Positions 21,545-33,369 of a DNA stretch of 64,000 bases are shown here, one piece after another. The stretch is taken from the NCBI GenBank assembly GCA_019137255.1, contig WPDH01000141.1, positions 1 through 64,000 of the forward strand. Direction: 5' to 3'. A program made the translations under genes and the position numbers. Under the pieces are notes generated by a model. It searched no databases, was not told where the DNA came from, and saw only the letters and a program-made list of their open reading frames with translations. Numbering within the stretch: the first letter of the stretch is position 1; each line of letters opens with the position of its first letter. Origin of the DNA: Corinectria fuckeliana (taxonomy: Eukaryota > Ascomycota > Sordariomycetes > Hypocreales > Nectriaceae).

Positions 21545-24500
21545 GGTCGTCGTCGCCTCAAGTCGGGTCGAGCCCCGACATGAAAAGGGAGACGTTACTC
21601 GGATCGATCGATAAGAGAGGACGGTTGCTTGCAGGCGATTTCACAGCATGAAAACGGGAGGGGAAAGGGGCCGATCTAGATGGATGGCAGATTGGTGGTG
21701 ATGCAGTTGAGCTGAGGGGGGTCGGGTGGGATAAAAGCGGCCAACAGACCCTGTAAATCAAGCGGCGCAGTTAGGTATTTTGGTAATAGAGGTCCGCGGG
21801 TAGTAGTTTGGGGGGTGCAGGTCGCAGCAGAGTTGCAGTGGAGGTGGTGCCTGAGCTGCAGTAGCAGAGGGAGGGGGGAAAAGACTGATGGGAAAGTAGC
21901 GGAGAGAGAGGAGGAGGGGGGCCACCAGACCAGCTGAAGGCTAAAAAGCTGACCGGAGCAACTCGTCAGAGGCGTAAGTTAAGTTGAAAGTGAAAGTGCT
22001 TTCGGTCGTTCGATTGAGGAATGGGAAACGGGGAAATGGGAGAAACTGGTGGCGCGGGTCGTGAGTGGGAGATTGAAATCAGGGGCGACGTCGTTTCACG
22101 GCCAGGTGCGGCGGCCGCTAGAGTAGCCGAGCAATTATAATTATAAACGGGCAGCCGTCGTATCGCTGTTCGAGGTCTTGGCCAAAAGGGAACCCGAAAG
22201 GTGGTCTGTGTTCGTCGTGGCTTGAAGGCTTTGAGCAGTGAGACGAGGCGGCAAGGTTTGCCCGTTCCTGGGAGGATTTCGTGTTGGCTGTAAGTACTTT
22301 GTAAATAGGACTGAACTGCTCTGGACGCGGTTGCAACGACGGTGGCGGCGATGGTCGGTGTGTCGGGAAGGGGGGGAGGCGAGGACAAGGGTCTCAGAGG
22401 ACTCGTACTAGATATATGTTATTCGTACTAGATTAGATACTAGACCTACATAGATATCTATCTAGACCTATCTAGTATGTAAAACACCGTACGGACGTGG
22501 ACGGGTCGCCATTTGTTGGGACAAATGGCGCAGGCAAAGTGCGGGAGATGCACGCACTAATTAGCATGGAAGTCGCTGCAAGTGTTCGTGATGACGCGCG
22601 GGTGATGGAATAAGCAAGGTACCTCTGTATGTACAACACAAGTATCCGTCGGCAGCGGAGAGATGAGGGCATCCTTAGGTCAATCCACCCTGGCCCATCC
22701 CCCGCCATCCTTGAGAGCACCCTCAAGGGTCTACACAAGCAAGCGAGGAGGGACAGACACGCCCGACACGGGGGACCTTCCTACAAGAGGCAATCGCCCA
22801 CCAAAAGAGAAGTACTCGTACTTCGTACACTTGGTCAGTGGCCGATGGACGACGTAAGCCCAGCCTCAAGCCAAGACGCCCCAGATTGAGGTGCACCTGG
22901 ACTTGCAGTTGAGTGCAGCAGCCCAGGCTCCCGTCGCTTCCAAGTTGCTATGGTATTATTCTGCCAACTTGCCTTGCCCGCAGCAACCCACACACCCCCC
23001 CGGAATGGCGGCCTGCACGGCCTGCAGAAGTGCATCTGCATGGCCGAGGGAGCCACCGCCGAGACCCGGACATGGACAACTGGTGCACAGAGCGGGCAGC
23101 TAGGTAGAGAGCCACCGAGCGGGCTAAAGACAAAGTCACCTCGAAGCCACGCCAGCCAGTTGCGTGTTCCAATGGTAGGTTCCAATTGCAAGCGAAGCGA
23201 AGCAAGCGAGCGAGCCCTCTTTTCACGGAAACTCACCCCCCCCCTCCAATGTTTTGGGACGGCTGCAGTCGCTCATACAAACTCTACGCCGCCAAGTCAC
23301 CGCGGAGAAAGCATCTCTCTCGTAGAAGCGGTGGAAGCTTCAATTCTCCATGTCCGTCCGTGCCGGTTTCTGTCGTCATTCGGCCCCACCTCTGATCCTC
23401 ACCTCGCTGCAGCTTGCCGCCCCCTCTTCTCGGCGGTCCTCCGTAGGACAATTCTCGGCCCAACACGCTCTCGCGATCCGGCTTGGCAGCGTGCAGCCTC
23501 CGTCCTGCATGCCGTACATACGGTAGGAGTACACTGTGAGCCTGCATCACCGTATCCCATTCGTCCTAGGTCATGCAAGGGGCCGGCTTAAGTAGCTGCC
23601 AACCACGACTCTTCCGTCTTGCTGGCTATGAGGCTGGCGTCTTGTCGGTGCTGTCCGCCATCCCGCCTAATCCTGCAGTCTAGGTCACTTATGGTGTTTT
23701 GATTATTAGTGCTAATCAAAGTAAGCGAAAGCCATTGGATGTAGCCGCACAGTTCCAGGACGCGGGTGTCTCTGTCTAATCCCATCAGTATTCGCAGTCC
23801 GCAGTCTAGAACAACGAGCGGTTTATGTGTCTACATAGTCGGTGTGCAACTGTCTCTGCAGCATTGACTTCGAGTAAGGTCCCGTCCACGCGAAGCTCCC
23901 AGGGCACCAATAGCTTCCTTGCACGCTCTAACTTAGTAGATGGTTACTACGTAGTAGACCCCAAGCTTACTTCGCTCTTGCAGATGTCTTTCGTATTTGC
24001 CGCAATTTCCCCATCCCACCCTCCGCATGCAATCCAGGCCCTCCTCCGTTCTCGTCCTGCATGCCTCAGCCATCCCTGTGCACATCCCCCTCAAAGGATC
24101 CGACCATTCTGCAAAGACCCAAGTATGTAAATTCTCGCTCGCGCGCTGGACTTGGTCCGAGAATATTCGTGGTGACACCTTCATAACATTGTTCTATAGC
24201 TCGACTTCAGGGTAGGGTAATGGAGACAGCTTCAAAGCTCGTGTCGCTCAGTCACAACAAGGGGTCCAGAAAAGACTTCAAAAGAATCAGGATCGCTCCT
24301 GTTCGCCGAATACCTGAGTTGCAGTTTCTTATAGCCCTTATAGTCCCAGTCGTCTCCATCGTGGGAGCTCGGTAACCGCGTTTCAGACTAACTTCAGATT
24401 ACACTTGACAGTCCTCCTCGCTCAAATGCACACACCCTGCCATCTCCACGGCCGTCATGGGGCCTCGGTTCTTGTCCTTGAAAACGTGGCCTGTTTTAAC

Positions 24501-24881
24501 CATGCGTCTCATCCTCCATTCAGCCACCTCATTTGGGATGAGGCATGCCTTCGCAATCCGAAAATACCCCGACGATACCTTAACTCCAGCCTCAAACGCT
24601 TGCGCTGTCGCAACGTGGTCCAGTCGATATAATTGGACAGCGCTTTCGGATCCAAGCATATTGCACGCAAACAGGAAACGAGATTGATAAGGAAAGAAAA
24701 AAATCGACATGGAGAAGAACATGGAAAAAAGAAGAAAAAAGACGGGTAAGAAATGGATGGTTATGTTGTTTTGAATGATGGCCAGTGTACAGGAGGGTGG
24801 TTAAGGCGTCTGATGGAAATGGCGTTCTTGCCAATATTCAGGCATGTCGATATCGGCATCGGCCGCATGTTGTATCTTCGA
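21545..24881. other. 3.3-kb gene-poor region
   Basis: It lies between the 5' end of the preceding gene and the 3' end of the next minus-strand gene. An interesting-looking 213-codon frame (22950-23591, plus) starts at ATG but its composition and overlaps suggest chance. Around 22405-22480 there is a run of short CTAGAT/CTAGAC-type imperfect repeats. A TACTTCGTAC motif lies at 22819-22828. No RNA gene recognised. Confidence 0.45.
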
Positions 24882-26126
24882 TTACCACTCCTCTTCTTCC
24901 AGGTCTTCCTCGACTGGCTCATCCTTAGTGCTCAGAGCCGAGAAGGATCCAAAGGATTGAGAAGGCTTAGATGTATTGTTGTCTACGGGCTGCTTGGGCT
25001 GAACGGCGGGACGGGACTGAGAAGGCTCGTCACCGGAATCGACAGAAGACCCGCCCTTAGTAGCCTTCTTGGACGACTTGGTCTTGACAGTGTTCCACTC
25101 ATCCTCGTCGCTCTTTAGCATCTCCATTTGCTCCTCCTCGGAGGGGAGAGAAGAGATCCAGCTGCCGTCAGTAGACTTGGCAGCGGTCGACGAAGTCGAA
25201 GTTGCGGACTGGTCGAAGGTGTCCAGGGGCTGGTGGAAGCCGTTTGTCTTCTGGGCAGCGGGGGCAGGCTTGTCACTGCTAGGAGCGCCCTGAGTCCAGG
25301 AGGACTTGCTTCCATTCGCAGCCATGAATTGCGAACCATCCTTGGCGGCGCGTCCTTCGGCGACACGAGCAGTTCGGCGCTGCTTCTCCTCGAGTGCCTT
25401 GCGCTCCTTCTCCGACTCCTCGCGGGCGGCCTTGGCTGCCTCGGCCTTCTTGCGGTTCTGTCGCTGCTTCTTGGTCTCGGCAGGCTCGGCAGCCTTGACA
25501 ACCTTCTGCTTTTGGTTCTTGGGAGCAGTGTCGGTCAGGCGCAGAACAGGGAGGCGAGAGGCCACCGGCTCAAGCATGTCGGAGACGTCGCCCGCGACAG
25601 CGGGGCCGACCTCGGGAGACGTAATGGGGGATGCGTCGTTATCGGCATCGGCGCCGGTAGTCGAGGATGGCGGCGACGCAGTCTTCTCGGTAGCCACAGC
25701 CACTTGGTTGGCTCGGGACTGCTTGACATACTTCTCCCGCTGTTTCCCTCCGTCGGATTTAGCAGCAAATTTGGTGCCCTCCTGCACCTTGGCGAGCTGT
25801 CTAGCAAATTTAAGGTTCTCAGCCTCATCCGAGGTGTTGTCCTGGACGTTGCTCAACCAGACGTTATCGGGCTCCGGCGCACTAGCCTTTGCTTTTGCAG
25901 CCTTCTTGGAGGACTCCTGGGCCTCCGAGATGAAGCTCGCCTTGCGCTGCTTCTTCTTTGTATCTTCCTTGCGTGACTCTGTCGCAGAGGCCTTGGAAGC
26001 CTTCGTCGGGGTGGTGCCAACCCGCTTCTTGTTCTTGGAGGTTGAAACATGGTAAATGACATATCCGATGCCGAAAAGAGTGGCGTAACCACCGATAGTA
26101 TAGAGAAGACTCATGTTGTCTGCCAT
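24882..26126 (-). CDS. N-terminally anchored coiled-coil protein, unknown
   Basis: A single exon with ATG start encodes 414 residues. Residues about 5-27 (MSLLYTIGGYATLFGIGYVIYHV) form one hydrophobic span followed by basic residues, which suggests an N-terminal membrane anchor with the rest in the cytosol. A Lys/Glu/Ala-rich region at about 205-255 is a predicted coiled coil with strong positive charge. Conserved-looking blocks include DNVWLSNVQ near 87-95, WISSLPSEEEQMEMLKSDEDEW near 322-343 and an acidic C-terminus ending in EEEEW. The architecture resembles ER-anchored proteins that may contact ribosomes, but that is speculation; I do not recognise a named family. Confidence 0.7.
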   Translation of the reverse strand: MADNMSLLYTIGGYATLFGIGYVIYHVSTSKNKKRVGTTPTKASKASATESRKEDTKKKQRKASFISEAQESSKKAAKAKASAPEPDNVWLSNVQDNTSDEAENLKFARQLAKVQEGTKFAAKSDGGKQREKYVKQSRANQVAVATEKTASPPSSTTGADADNDASPITSPEVGPAVAGDVSDMLEPVASRLPVLRLTDTAPKNQKQKVVKAAEPAETKKQRQNRKKAEAAKAAREESEKERKALEEKQRRTARVAEGRAAKDGSQFMAANGSKSSWTQGAPSSDKPAPAAQKTNGFHQPLDTFDQSATSTSSTAAKSTDGSWISSLPSEEEQMEMLKSDEDEWNTVKTKSSKKATKGGSSVDSGDEPSQSRPAVQPKQPVDNNTSKPSQSFGSFSALSTKDEPVEEDLEEEEW

Positions 26127-27676
26127 ATTGAAGTCGTGGTAGATGTGATGGGGGTGGTTCGTTTATTGGCGTGGCGATTAAGCAAAGGCTCGGGAGTTTA
26201 GGGGTGGAGGTGTAGATGACGGAGAAGTGGAAGAGAAGAGGACGATTGAACGTGGAGGGAGAAGATTTCAGAAAGATCAATCGAGGTTCGATGCTGGCAC
26301 GTCTTATTGGTGAAAGCCAGGCGTGATGGTTGACAAGTCTACAGCTGAGAAGGCTGCGCTGTCGCAATCATAAGGCCAGATTGTCTTCTGGTAACGGGCC
26401 TGCCCACGCAACAGGACAGGGATGTGTGGACGGCGCGACAAGGACGGAAGAAAGATGGCCGAGGGAGAGGATGAAAAGGGGGGGAGAAAGTAAAAAGTTG
26501 GGACGGGATGAGAAGAGAAGATAAGAGAAGAGGATGAGGTGTCGAACTTAGCGCAAGGATCGGAGAAACACACAAGGTGGCTTGAGGTGTACGAAGTACG
26601 AAGGCAACGTCGTGGATCGGGCAGACGAGCTGCAGGGAGGTCGACGGATGATGGTTCGCTGGGCGGCCAGGTGGTCAGGCACGCCGGAGCAGTAGAGGTG
26701 GGGCGCTGCCGCCGGCTTGGAGGCTTTGCGGAGACGCACCACAGGTAAGGTACCTTGCCACCGGGCTGCGGCGTGCGAGGTACGAACGAGGTGGGCGGTG
26801 GGCTTGAAGCTTTTGATTGAGCGCGGCTCGGCCAATCTTACTTCGTACTGGCACTTTTAATGGTCCACCTTGGCGGTCGTCGCAGAAAGTGCAGGGCAGA
26901 TTTGGACGGATTTAGGCGTGGCACTATTGGCTGTTGGCGCGGGCTCGCGGTTCTGAGGTGATGATGGTGCGAGGTGAGTTCAGGTTTCGCATGTGCAGAT
27001 TGAACGTTTGAGAGCGTTGTAGTTCAGGGGCGCGTTCAGTGGGATCGATTTCCTAAGGCGACGGAAAGGAGGCCATGTTTCTTGATATAACGGAAGTTAC
27101 TCAATATCACGTGGACACAGCATCAAAGGACGTAGCTACCTAAGCACCAACCTAGAACACCACAATAGAACGCATAACATTGCTCGCCCTCTGTTCGCCC
27201 TCTAACTTATCCTTCCATCTATCTACAGATCAGTCCCGTCTGAAGGTTAGGGTGTACCTTAGGTAAGGCAGTTTGGTAGGTTGGCAGTTGCCAGTGGGTC
27301 GCGGCGTCTGATTTTTTTTCCCGCGACAATTCCTAGCCCGAGCCAAGTGCCCCTCCATGTGAGGGATTGTCTTTGGCGGGGTCTCTTTACATGATCCCCC
27401 TCACCTTTCAACTGTGCTCGCATTGATACCGTGCAATCTCTTCCAGGTACGCCGTTCTAAGCTGATCCAATACAGAAATCCTCTATCAGAGCATCGCGCT
27501 GACTGTGTGTCCTGCCCGATGCAGCGTCGTCGCAAGCAAGCCGGATAGTAGGGCAAATCGCATTGCCGAATCTATTTTGTTCTCGCCAACTTGTGAGTGA
27601 GGAAACATGCCGATGCAAAGTTAAACATGCTAATGGAACCCTTCAGGTTTGAAGAGTACCGTGCAAAAGACTCACA
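26127..27676. other. 1.55-kb divergent promoter region
   Basis: Between the start codons of the anchored coiled-coil gene and MTD1. It contains two decamer motifs, GTACGAAGTA at 26589-26598 and TACTTCGTAC at 26839-26848, which are reverse complements of each other. No coding exon is convincing. Confidence 0.5.
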
Positions 27677-28819
27677 ATGGCTTCCTCAGACATCCCCAAG
27701 ACCTGCAAGGTCATTACTGCCGACACCATTGCCAAGAGCCTCCTGGCTGAGGTCAAGGAGACCCTCGCCAAGGTCCAGGGCTCAGCCAATGGCCAGCCTA
27801 CTCTAGCAGCCTTCCTCGCAAACGGCGATCCCGCCGCTGTCAAGTATGCGGAATGGTCCAAGAAGACTTGCGAAGAGAAGTGAGACAATCCTGCGGATCA
27901 TTGCCTGGTAATCTGGCGAATGCCTCCAGGACTGATGCTGATGAGTGCCATAGCGGCTTCAAGTTTGACCTTCGCACGGTCGAAAAGGACCTCCTCGAAG
28001 AGGAGATCATGAAGGCCAACGAGGATGAGAGTGTGGACGGCATGATCGTTTACTACCCCATCTTTCCCAAAAACCCCAGCCACGACAAATATGTCCAGGA
28101 GACGGTCGAGCTTGGCAAGGATGTTGAGGGGCTTCGACACAAACACCTCCACAACATGTACCACAACATCCGATTCCTAGACGCTCCCGAGAACCGCAAG
28201 AAGTCTATCCTCCCCTGCACGCCTCTTGCTGTCGTCAAGATCCTCGAGCACCTCCAGATCTACAACCCCATCCTCGCTTCCGGCAACCGCCTGTTCGGCA
28301 AGACCATCACCGTCATCAACCGATCCGAAGTCAACGGCCGTCCGTTGGCGGCACTCCTGGCCAACGATGGCGCCACTGTGTACTCGGTGGACGTTACTGG
28401 AGTTCAACTGTTCACTCGTGGTCAGGGTATCAAGAAGCCCCGCCACCAGGTTGAGGACAAGGAGGGCTGGGGCCTGGAGCAGTGCCTTCCCCTGAGCGAT
28501 GTGGTCATTGGGGGCGTGCCTTCGGAGTCGTTCAAGGTACCCACTGAGCTTATCCGCGAGGGTGCCGTGTGCATCAACTTCTCGTCGTACCGAAACTTTG
28601 ACGGCCCCGCCATCAAAGAGAAGGCTTCCATCTACGTACCATCTGTTGGCAAGGTTACAATTGCCATCCTGCTGCGAAACCTTGTTGTGAGTGTATATCC
28701 ACGATCCATCAGGGAGCCCCAGACTAACTTGTCAGCGTCTCATTGCCAACCGGCCGTCGAAGGACCAGTCGGACCAGGGCAACATCCAGGCCCGTAGCGA
28801 GGCGTTCGCAGATGACTGA
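27677..28819 (+). CDS. MTD1: NAD-dependent 5,10-methylenetetrahydrofolate dehydrogenase
   Basis: A cytosolic one-carbon enzyme that oxidises 5,10-methylenetetrahydrofolate to methenyltetrahydrofolate with NAD, supporting purine synthesis. Three exons, 27677-27879, 27954-28686 and 28736-28819, give 339 residues, close to the 320 of yeast Mtd1. The sequence matches that family through GFKFDLR just after the first splice, SILPCTPLA near 158-166, INRSEVNGRPLAALLANDG near 192-210, and YVPSVGKVTIA near the end. The short linker and absence of a synthetase domain separate it from the trifunctional C1-THF synthase. The first intron removes an in-frame stop that ends the unspliced frame, and the third exon completes the C-terminus. 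Confidence 0.95.
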
Positions 28820-29714
28820 ATTGGTCGAGCTGCCGCGACAAACCACACGAGCTGCGACCGTAGAAGTGCCGCTACCTCAATGCTTGAACTGACGATACCT
28901 GCTGGCCACGGTTTTGGTTAGGCCAAATAAAAAAAAGCAAAATATACATGGGTGATTGGGAATCGCATTTAGACAAGAAAGGAGAAGGGAAACCCCCGTC
29001 GTTTCCAAGGAGTCACTATAGACACGAATTGAACCAAGGGGCCTTTTGATGGCTCAATCGTTGAGAAATGGGACGGGTGAATCGTAACGCAGATTTGTTG
29101 GGAGACGCCAAGGCCGGACTTTGAAGCAACGGTGGGACAACTAAAGGATGCGTGGAATACTTCTTGGAATTAGGAGGAATGAAAGGCTCGTTTCAGCTCA
29201 AATGTCTACTTCGTAATCATGAGTCGAATATCCAGCAAGTTCACGCCGTTTATAACGGTGGCGTTTGTCAACGCTCAACCAAGCCACGGCCAACAAGGTT
29301 GCACATCCAGGTTGTCCGTCCAGTCATACTACCCATACTAGTAATTCTAAGGATGCTTTACGCCTCACTGTCTCGGTGTCTCACTCAAGATTATCGGCGA
29401 GCCCCGAAGGAGTGATGAGCGATGAGGGGCTTATCTCATCAGGCGGCTACCCCACCCCCGCCACCTGCCCGAAACTACCTAAGAGAGGGGAAATGCCAAC
29501 CGCACCAAGAGGATGACCTTGAGCTCAAATAAGTGCTTTCTTGCTTGGTTGGAGCTTCGAGTAGATATCAAGGTATCTTCTTGCTTTTCGCGACTATACA
29601 TAAATATCTGCATTGGTACAACTTCACACGATCTGTTTCGTGGCTCCCCGCGTATTTATTTATACCTCAATCTTTCTTCAGGTCTAGCATATAGATACGA
29701 ATTTGCACATCAAG
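28820..29714. other. Intergenic, nothing recognised
   Basis: This 0.9-kb stretch lies between two genes on the plus strand. It should hold the 3' end of the MTD1 transcript and the promoter of the nucleoside hydrolase gene. No coherent exon or RNA gene seen. Confidence 0.45.
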
Positions 29715-31189
29715 ATGTCTCCCAAGCGCAAAATCATCATCGACACTGATCCAGGTACGATGGCGCAACTCTCATTCCACATGTTCGCTCGTATTGACTA
29801 GCCAACAGGTGTCGATGATACCCTCGCTATGCTCCTAGCGCTAAGCGCCGCTCCGGAAGAGCTCGACGTAGCTTTGATCTCGGTTACATATGGCAACGTC
29901 CCTCTGGCAAGGTACGGATCCCGTCGATGAAGCTCGGGGAACAAGGCTAACCGGTTCTTACAGCACCCTCCACAATGTGGTTTCTCTTTTCCATGTTCTC
30001 GACAAGGAACTCGAGTGGAGGAAGTCGGCTGGGAAAGCCGAGGGCTTCGGAGCAATGAAGGCCAGCAAGCCCATTGTCGCCGTTGGACCTGATCATCCTC
30101 TATACGACGAGGCGCTGATGGCTGACTACTTCCGTAAGTCTAGTCTGTCGCTCTCTCCATGGTAGTCTCGGCTAATTAGACTCTTCCCCGCATCCAGATG
30201 GCATTGATGGGCTTCATAATGTCCATGAGGCTCATCCACAACTCAGCCCAGCGGATACTTGGAGGAGCCTGTTCCAGGACGGCGACAACTCAGCCAACCC
30301 CAACGACTTCTCTCCCAACTTCACCCCGTCCAAGGCTCCGGCGCACAAGGAGATCCTCCGCCTTCTCAAGGAGAACCCGGCAGACACCATCTCCATTCTG
30401 TCTCTGGGGCCATTGACCAATGTTGCCCTCGCAGCTGCCGAGGACCCCGAGACATTCCTCCGTGTCAAGGAACTTGTTGTCATGGGCGGAGCTGTACTTT
30501 GTGAGGGCAACGTGACGCCCGTCGCCGAATTTAATTGCTACGCCGACGCAGTCGCAGCCGCTCGTGTATACGCGCTCACATCGTTCAACCCCAGTTCGAC
30601 TATGCCTCCGGTGCCCAAGGAGCTCTCGACATTGCCCTCGTACCCGGCCAGACTCTCTCGCCAGCTCAAATTGACGCTCGCCCCTCTCGACATCACTACT
30701 CCCCACCTCATCACCAAGAGTTACTTCCAGGAGCGCATTCAGCCACATGTCGATGCCGGCAGCCCCCTTGCCACTTGGACTTCACACTTTCTCAACGCCT
30801 CCTTTGGGAAGATCGAGGACATTCTGGGAGACGGAAAAGAGGCAGGCCTTTCGTTGCACGATCCCCTGACTGTCTGGTACATGTTGACCCATGACGACCC
30901 CAAGTGGAAGACGCCCGCGAAGCCCGAGGATATCCGTATCGAGACCTCGGGCCAGTGGACTCGCGGCATGCATGTCATCGACACCCGTGTCAGGCAGAAG
31001 CCCGCTGAGATTGCGGTAGCCTTGACTGAGAACCCCGACGACGACCCCGAATTCGTGGCCCTAGACCAGGTCCCCGGAGACGAAATGGCCTGGTTGAGCG
31101 TGCGTAAGGGCAACCGAATCAACCGGCTCATTGAATCACCTGGTGAGGACCTCTTCAAGGAAGTTTTGATGGAGAGGATTTTCAAATGA
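29715..31189 (+). CDS. Inosine-uridine preferring nucleoside hydrolase
   Basis: It splits the N-glycosidic bond of ribonucleosides to give a base and ribose in nucleoside salvage; the family includes yeast Urh1. Four exons, 29715-29754, 29809-29911, 29964-30133 and 30198-31189, give 434 residues. The calcium- and ribose-binding signature DTDPGVDD is at residues 10-17 and is created by the first splice. The GDAxG-like and middle motifs read HGIDGLHN near 105-112, ILSLGPLTN near 170-178, and GGAVLCEGNVTPVAEFNCYAD near 199-219; the last supplies ligands typical of the family. HDPL, with the conserved late histidine, lies near 338. The exact nucleoside preference cannot be read from sequence. Ends convergently with LSM8, about 245 bp away. 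Confidence 0.93.
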
Positions 31190-31434
31190 GCGTTGCAACC
31201 ACTTCAACGGCGAGGAATATCAGCATATAAAGTTGGATGAATGCAAACGGGTGAATTGAATAGGTGCCTACCCTTGGAAATGCCAAATAGATTGTCTAAA
31301 ACTCCGCATACTCAAACGCCTCTGATCTTTGCCGTACCACCAAACAGGAGAGATCTCCGTCTCCTAGCTGTGTATGCCATACCTTGAAAATAACAAATGC
31401 AAATAAATCATGCGGGCTTCTCACGGAATTCCCC

Positions 31435-31881
31435 TTATACGTGTTTTATACCTCCGATCGCTGAGCCCTTGACTTCCGACCAGTTGATGCTGTCGTCGAG
31501 CGCTTCGTCGACGAGGCCGATCGAGCAGACGTTGTCTCCGCGCACGAGGTAGAGGCCGAGCGGCACTTGAGCTGAGGGCTCCGTGTCGTCGGGCGTCCGA
31601 ATGATTCTCTCCGTGGCGTTGTTTAGGACCTGCGGGAAGGAGACGTCGCGGTCAGCACAGGAGTGACTACGACGGGAAGCTTTTTGGGGGGCGGTGACGT
31701 ACCAGGTTCGTGCTCTGGTCACAAGCTGCCAGCGTGCCGACGAGGATGCGAGAGTCGGCCGTCACAATCAGGACTTTCTCTGGAGCGCGGGGGTCATGGT
31801 CAGCGTGGGAGTCTCGAGCTTGGGGTTTTGAGGGGTTCGGGCTGGGCCCGTACTGTTCAGGTATCCTCCGATGGACGCCAT
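31435..31881 (-). CDS. LSM8: U6 snRNA-associated Sm-like protein LSm8
   Basis: LSm8 is the subunit that makes the LSm ring nuclear (Lsm2-8), where it binds the 3' end of U6 snRNA. Three exons, 31881-31854, 31779-31703 and 31629-31435, give 99 residues. The 28-nt first exon encodes MASIGGYLN and joins to KKVLIVTADSRILVGTLAACDQSTNL (Sm1), and the third exon carries ERIIRTPDD and GLYLVRGDNVCSIGLVDE (Sm2). These blocks match LSm8 rather than LSm1 or other LSm proteins. Introns use GTACGG and GTACGT donors. The gene ends facing the nucleoside hydrolase gene. Together with LSM6 at 8951-9394 it makes two Lsm2-8 subunits within 23 kb. Confidence 0.93.
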
Positions 31882-31955
31882 GATGTATGTCGTCGTTCGC
31901 CGTCTCAGCGCGGATGTGCACCGCACCGCTTGCGGATGTGGGGGTTTCTAGGGAG

Positions 31956-31985
31956 GGTCCTGGTCCTGGTCCTGGTCCTGGTCCT
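31956..31985. repeat. Five tandem copies of GGTCCT
   Basis: A perfect 6-bp unit repeated five times, 75 bp upstream of the LSM8 start codon, therefore in its promoter or 5' leader. Probably a simple microsatellite. Confidence 0.9.
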
Positions 31986-32872
31986 GGATGGCGACGGGGC
32001 GAGCTGGGGCGACGGAGGATTGTTTGTATGTTAGGTGAGGATATGTTGGGTTGCTTGCTCTTCCAGGCGGGCGCGGCAGATGCACTTTTTGGAGGAGCTG
32101 GTGGTGCAGGGCCCGCGCTAAGCCTGTTCAGGCACCCGACGTGCAGAACTCCAGGTGATGGGCACGCGATGATTTGGAGCTTCATGGCAGATTTCAAGGT
32201 AGCGAACTGTGGTCACTGAAGCTCTGGCTTGTCCCGGACGCGTGTCTAAACCTCCGTTTACCATATTCGTTCGCGAGCCGCTCCGATTCTAGCAGGGTGA
32301 AGGGATTTCTCGAGTACGAGCTCTCGCTCAGCCAGACGCAATCACGACTCCGAAAAACAAACCCCGACCAGCAGCTTCGACTTTGGCTAGTCCTTCTCCC
32401 GGGACACGTTCCAACACAGAGCAAACCCGAGAGGTCTCGACAGAGCCTCGCGCCCTACTGCGCTCGGCTCGAGGTCGGTGTGTCCAACTGAGCAGGATTA
32501 CAGGCGTGTTCCAAGCAGTACAACCTCGAAAGATAGCTACCCTAGAGACAAAATGCTAGGTTTAGTTTAAGAAAAGCTTGAAGAATGAACTACTAGGCAA
32601 CTATCTACACCATGGAGTGAGCGCAGAGCAGCAAACGGGGCACAGCGTCGTGGGGCAGAAGCTCATATTCCTAAGCACGAAACCCTAGAAGACAGCTATC
32701 CATGCAGACTCTAGGCAACTCCTGAAATAACTTGGGAGCACGCAGGTGCGCAGCTGGTAACGGCACGTCACCTGTACGATGAACTACCTCGTAAATTATT
32801 CAGCCAAGGACAAAACATAACATCTTCTTCACTACTCAGGCAAGCCTGGGAGAGCAATGAAAATGTGAGCTC
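31986..32872. other. Intergenic between LSM8 and U2
   Basis: About 0.9 kb. It contains the LSM8 promoter and the region downstream of the U2 gene. Two loosely similar stretches near 32590-32620 and 32708-32730 share CTAGGCAACT. No exon recognised. Confidence 0.4.
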
Positions 32873-33063
32873 GGTGGTTCGCATCACCTGGAGGCAGTGT
32901 AATACCAGGGACACTGTGGGTGGAATCATGTGCAAGCACAGAGGAAACCTCCCGAGTACCAAAAATAGGAATAATCAATGTGTTCTCCTTAGAGAACTTT
33001 CAGAGATTAAACTGAAAAGAACAGATACTACACTTGATCTAAGCCAAAAGGCAAAGAGAGCTA
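32873..33063 (-). ncRNA. U2: U2 spliceosomal snRNA
   Basis: U2 snRNA pairs with the intron branch point. On the minus strand the 5' region reads CTTTGCCTTTTGGCTTAGAT then CAAGTGTAGTATCTGTTC, which is the nearly invariant U2 start; GTAGTA is the branch-point recognition sequence. Stem-loop IIa (GTTCTC, TAAG, GAGAAC) follows, then an Sm site (ATTTTTGG), and near the 3' end a stem-loop IV CCTGGTATTACACTGCC plus TCCAGG. The length of about 191 nt equals typical U2. The 5' end is set by analogy to yeast and vertebrate U2 and may be off by a few bases; the 3' end is approximate. No second copy occurs in the window. Confidence 0.93.
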
Positions 33064-33106
33064 AGGAGAAAAGGAAAAACATGCCAAAGCCGGCGGGCGA
33101 GCGAGG

Positions 33107-33114
33107 CCTTTATA
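33107..33114 (-). promoter_or_regulatory. TATA-like box upstream of U2
   Basis: On the minus strand the sequence TATAAAGG lies 44-51 bp upstream of the estimated U2 5' end. This is a little far for a classical TATA box, so either the RNA starts slightly further upstream than marked or another element is used. Confidence 0.45.
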
Positions 33115-33369
33115 CTAGAATTCCCAGGCGGTGAAGGAGGCTGGCGGCAGAACCTGCCTGGCGAGGAGGCCTGAGGCTTGACTAATTTACACCTCAGGTT
33201 CAGCAAGGTCACAAGGCAGGAACTTGGAAGACCCTGGCTTGAGTTGTGCACGTGAAGAGGTCGTCAAACGAGTCACAGCAGTGCAAACACTCATTTCATA
33301 TTTCGCTGCACAGACATCATAATTATCGTCTCTTCATCGCCTTTACCGCTTCCCTCGTCGTCGCCATGA

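Noticed and set aside
22950..23591. A 213-codon ATG frame on the plus strand
   Set aside because: Low-quality codon use, many Arg/Ser/Pro runs from out-of-frame GC-rich DNA and no family resemblance; read as chance.
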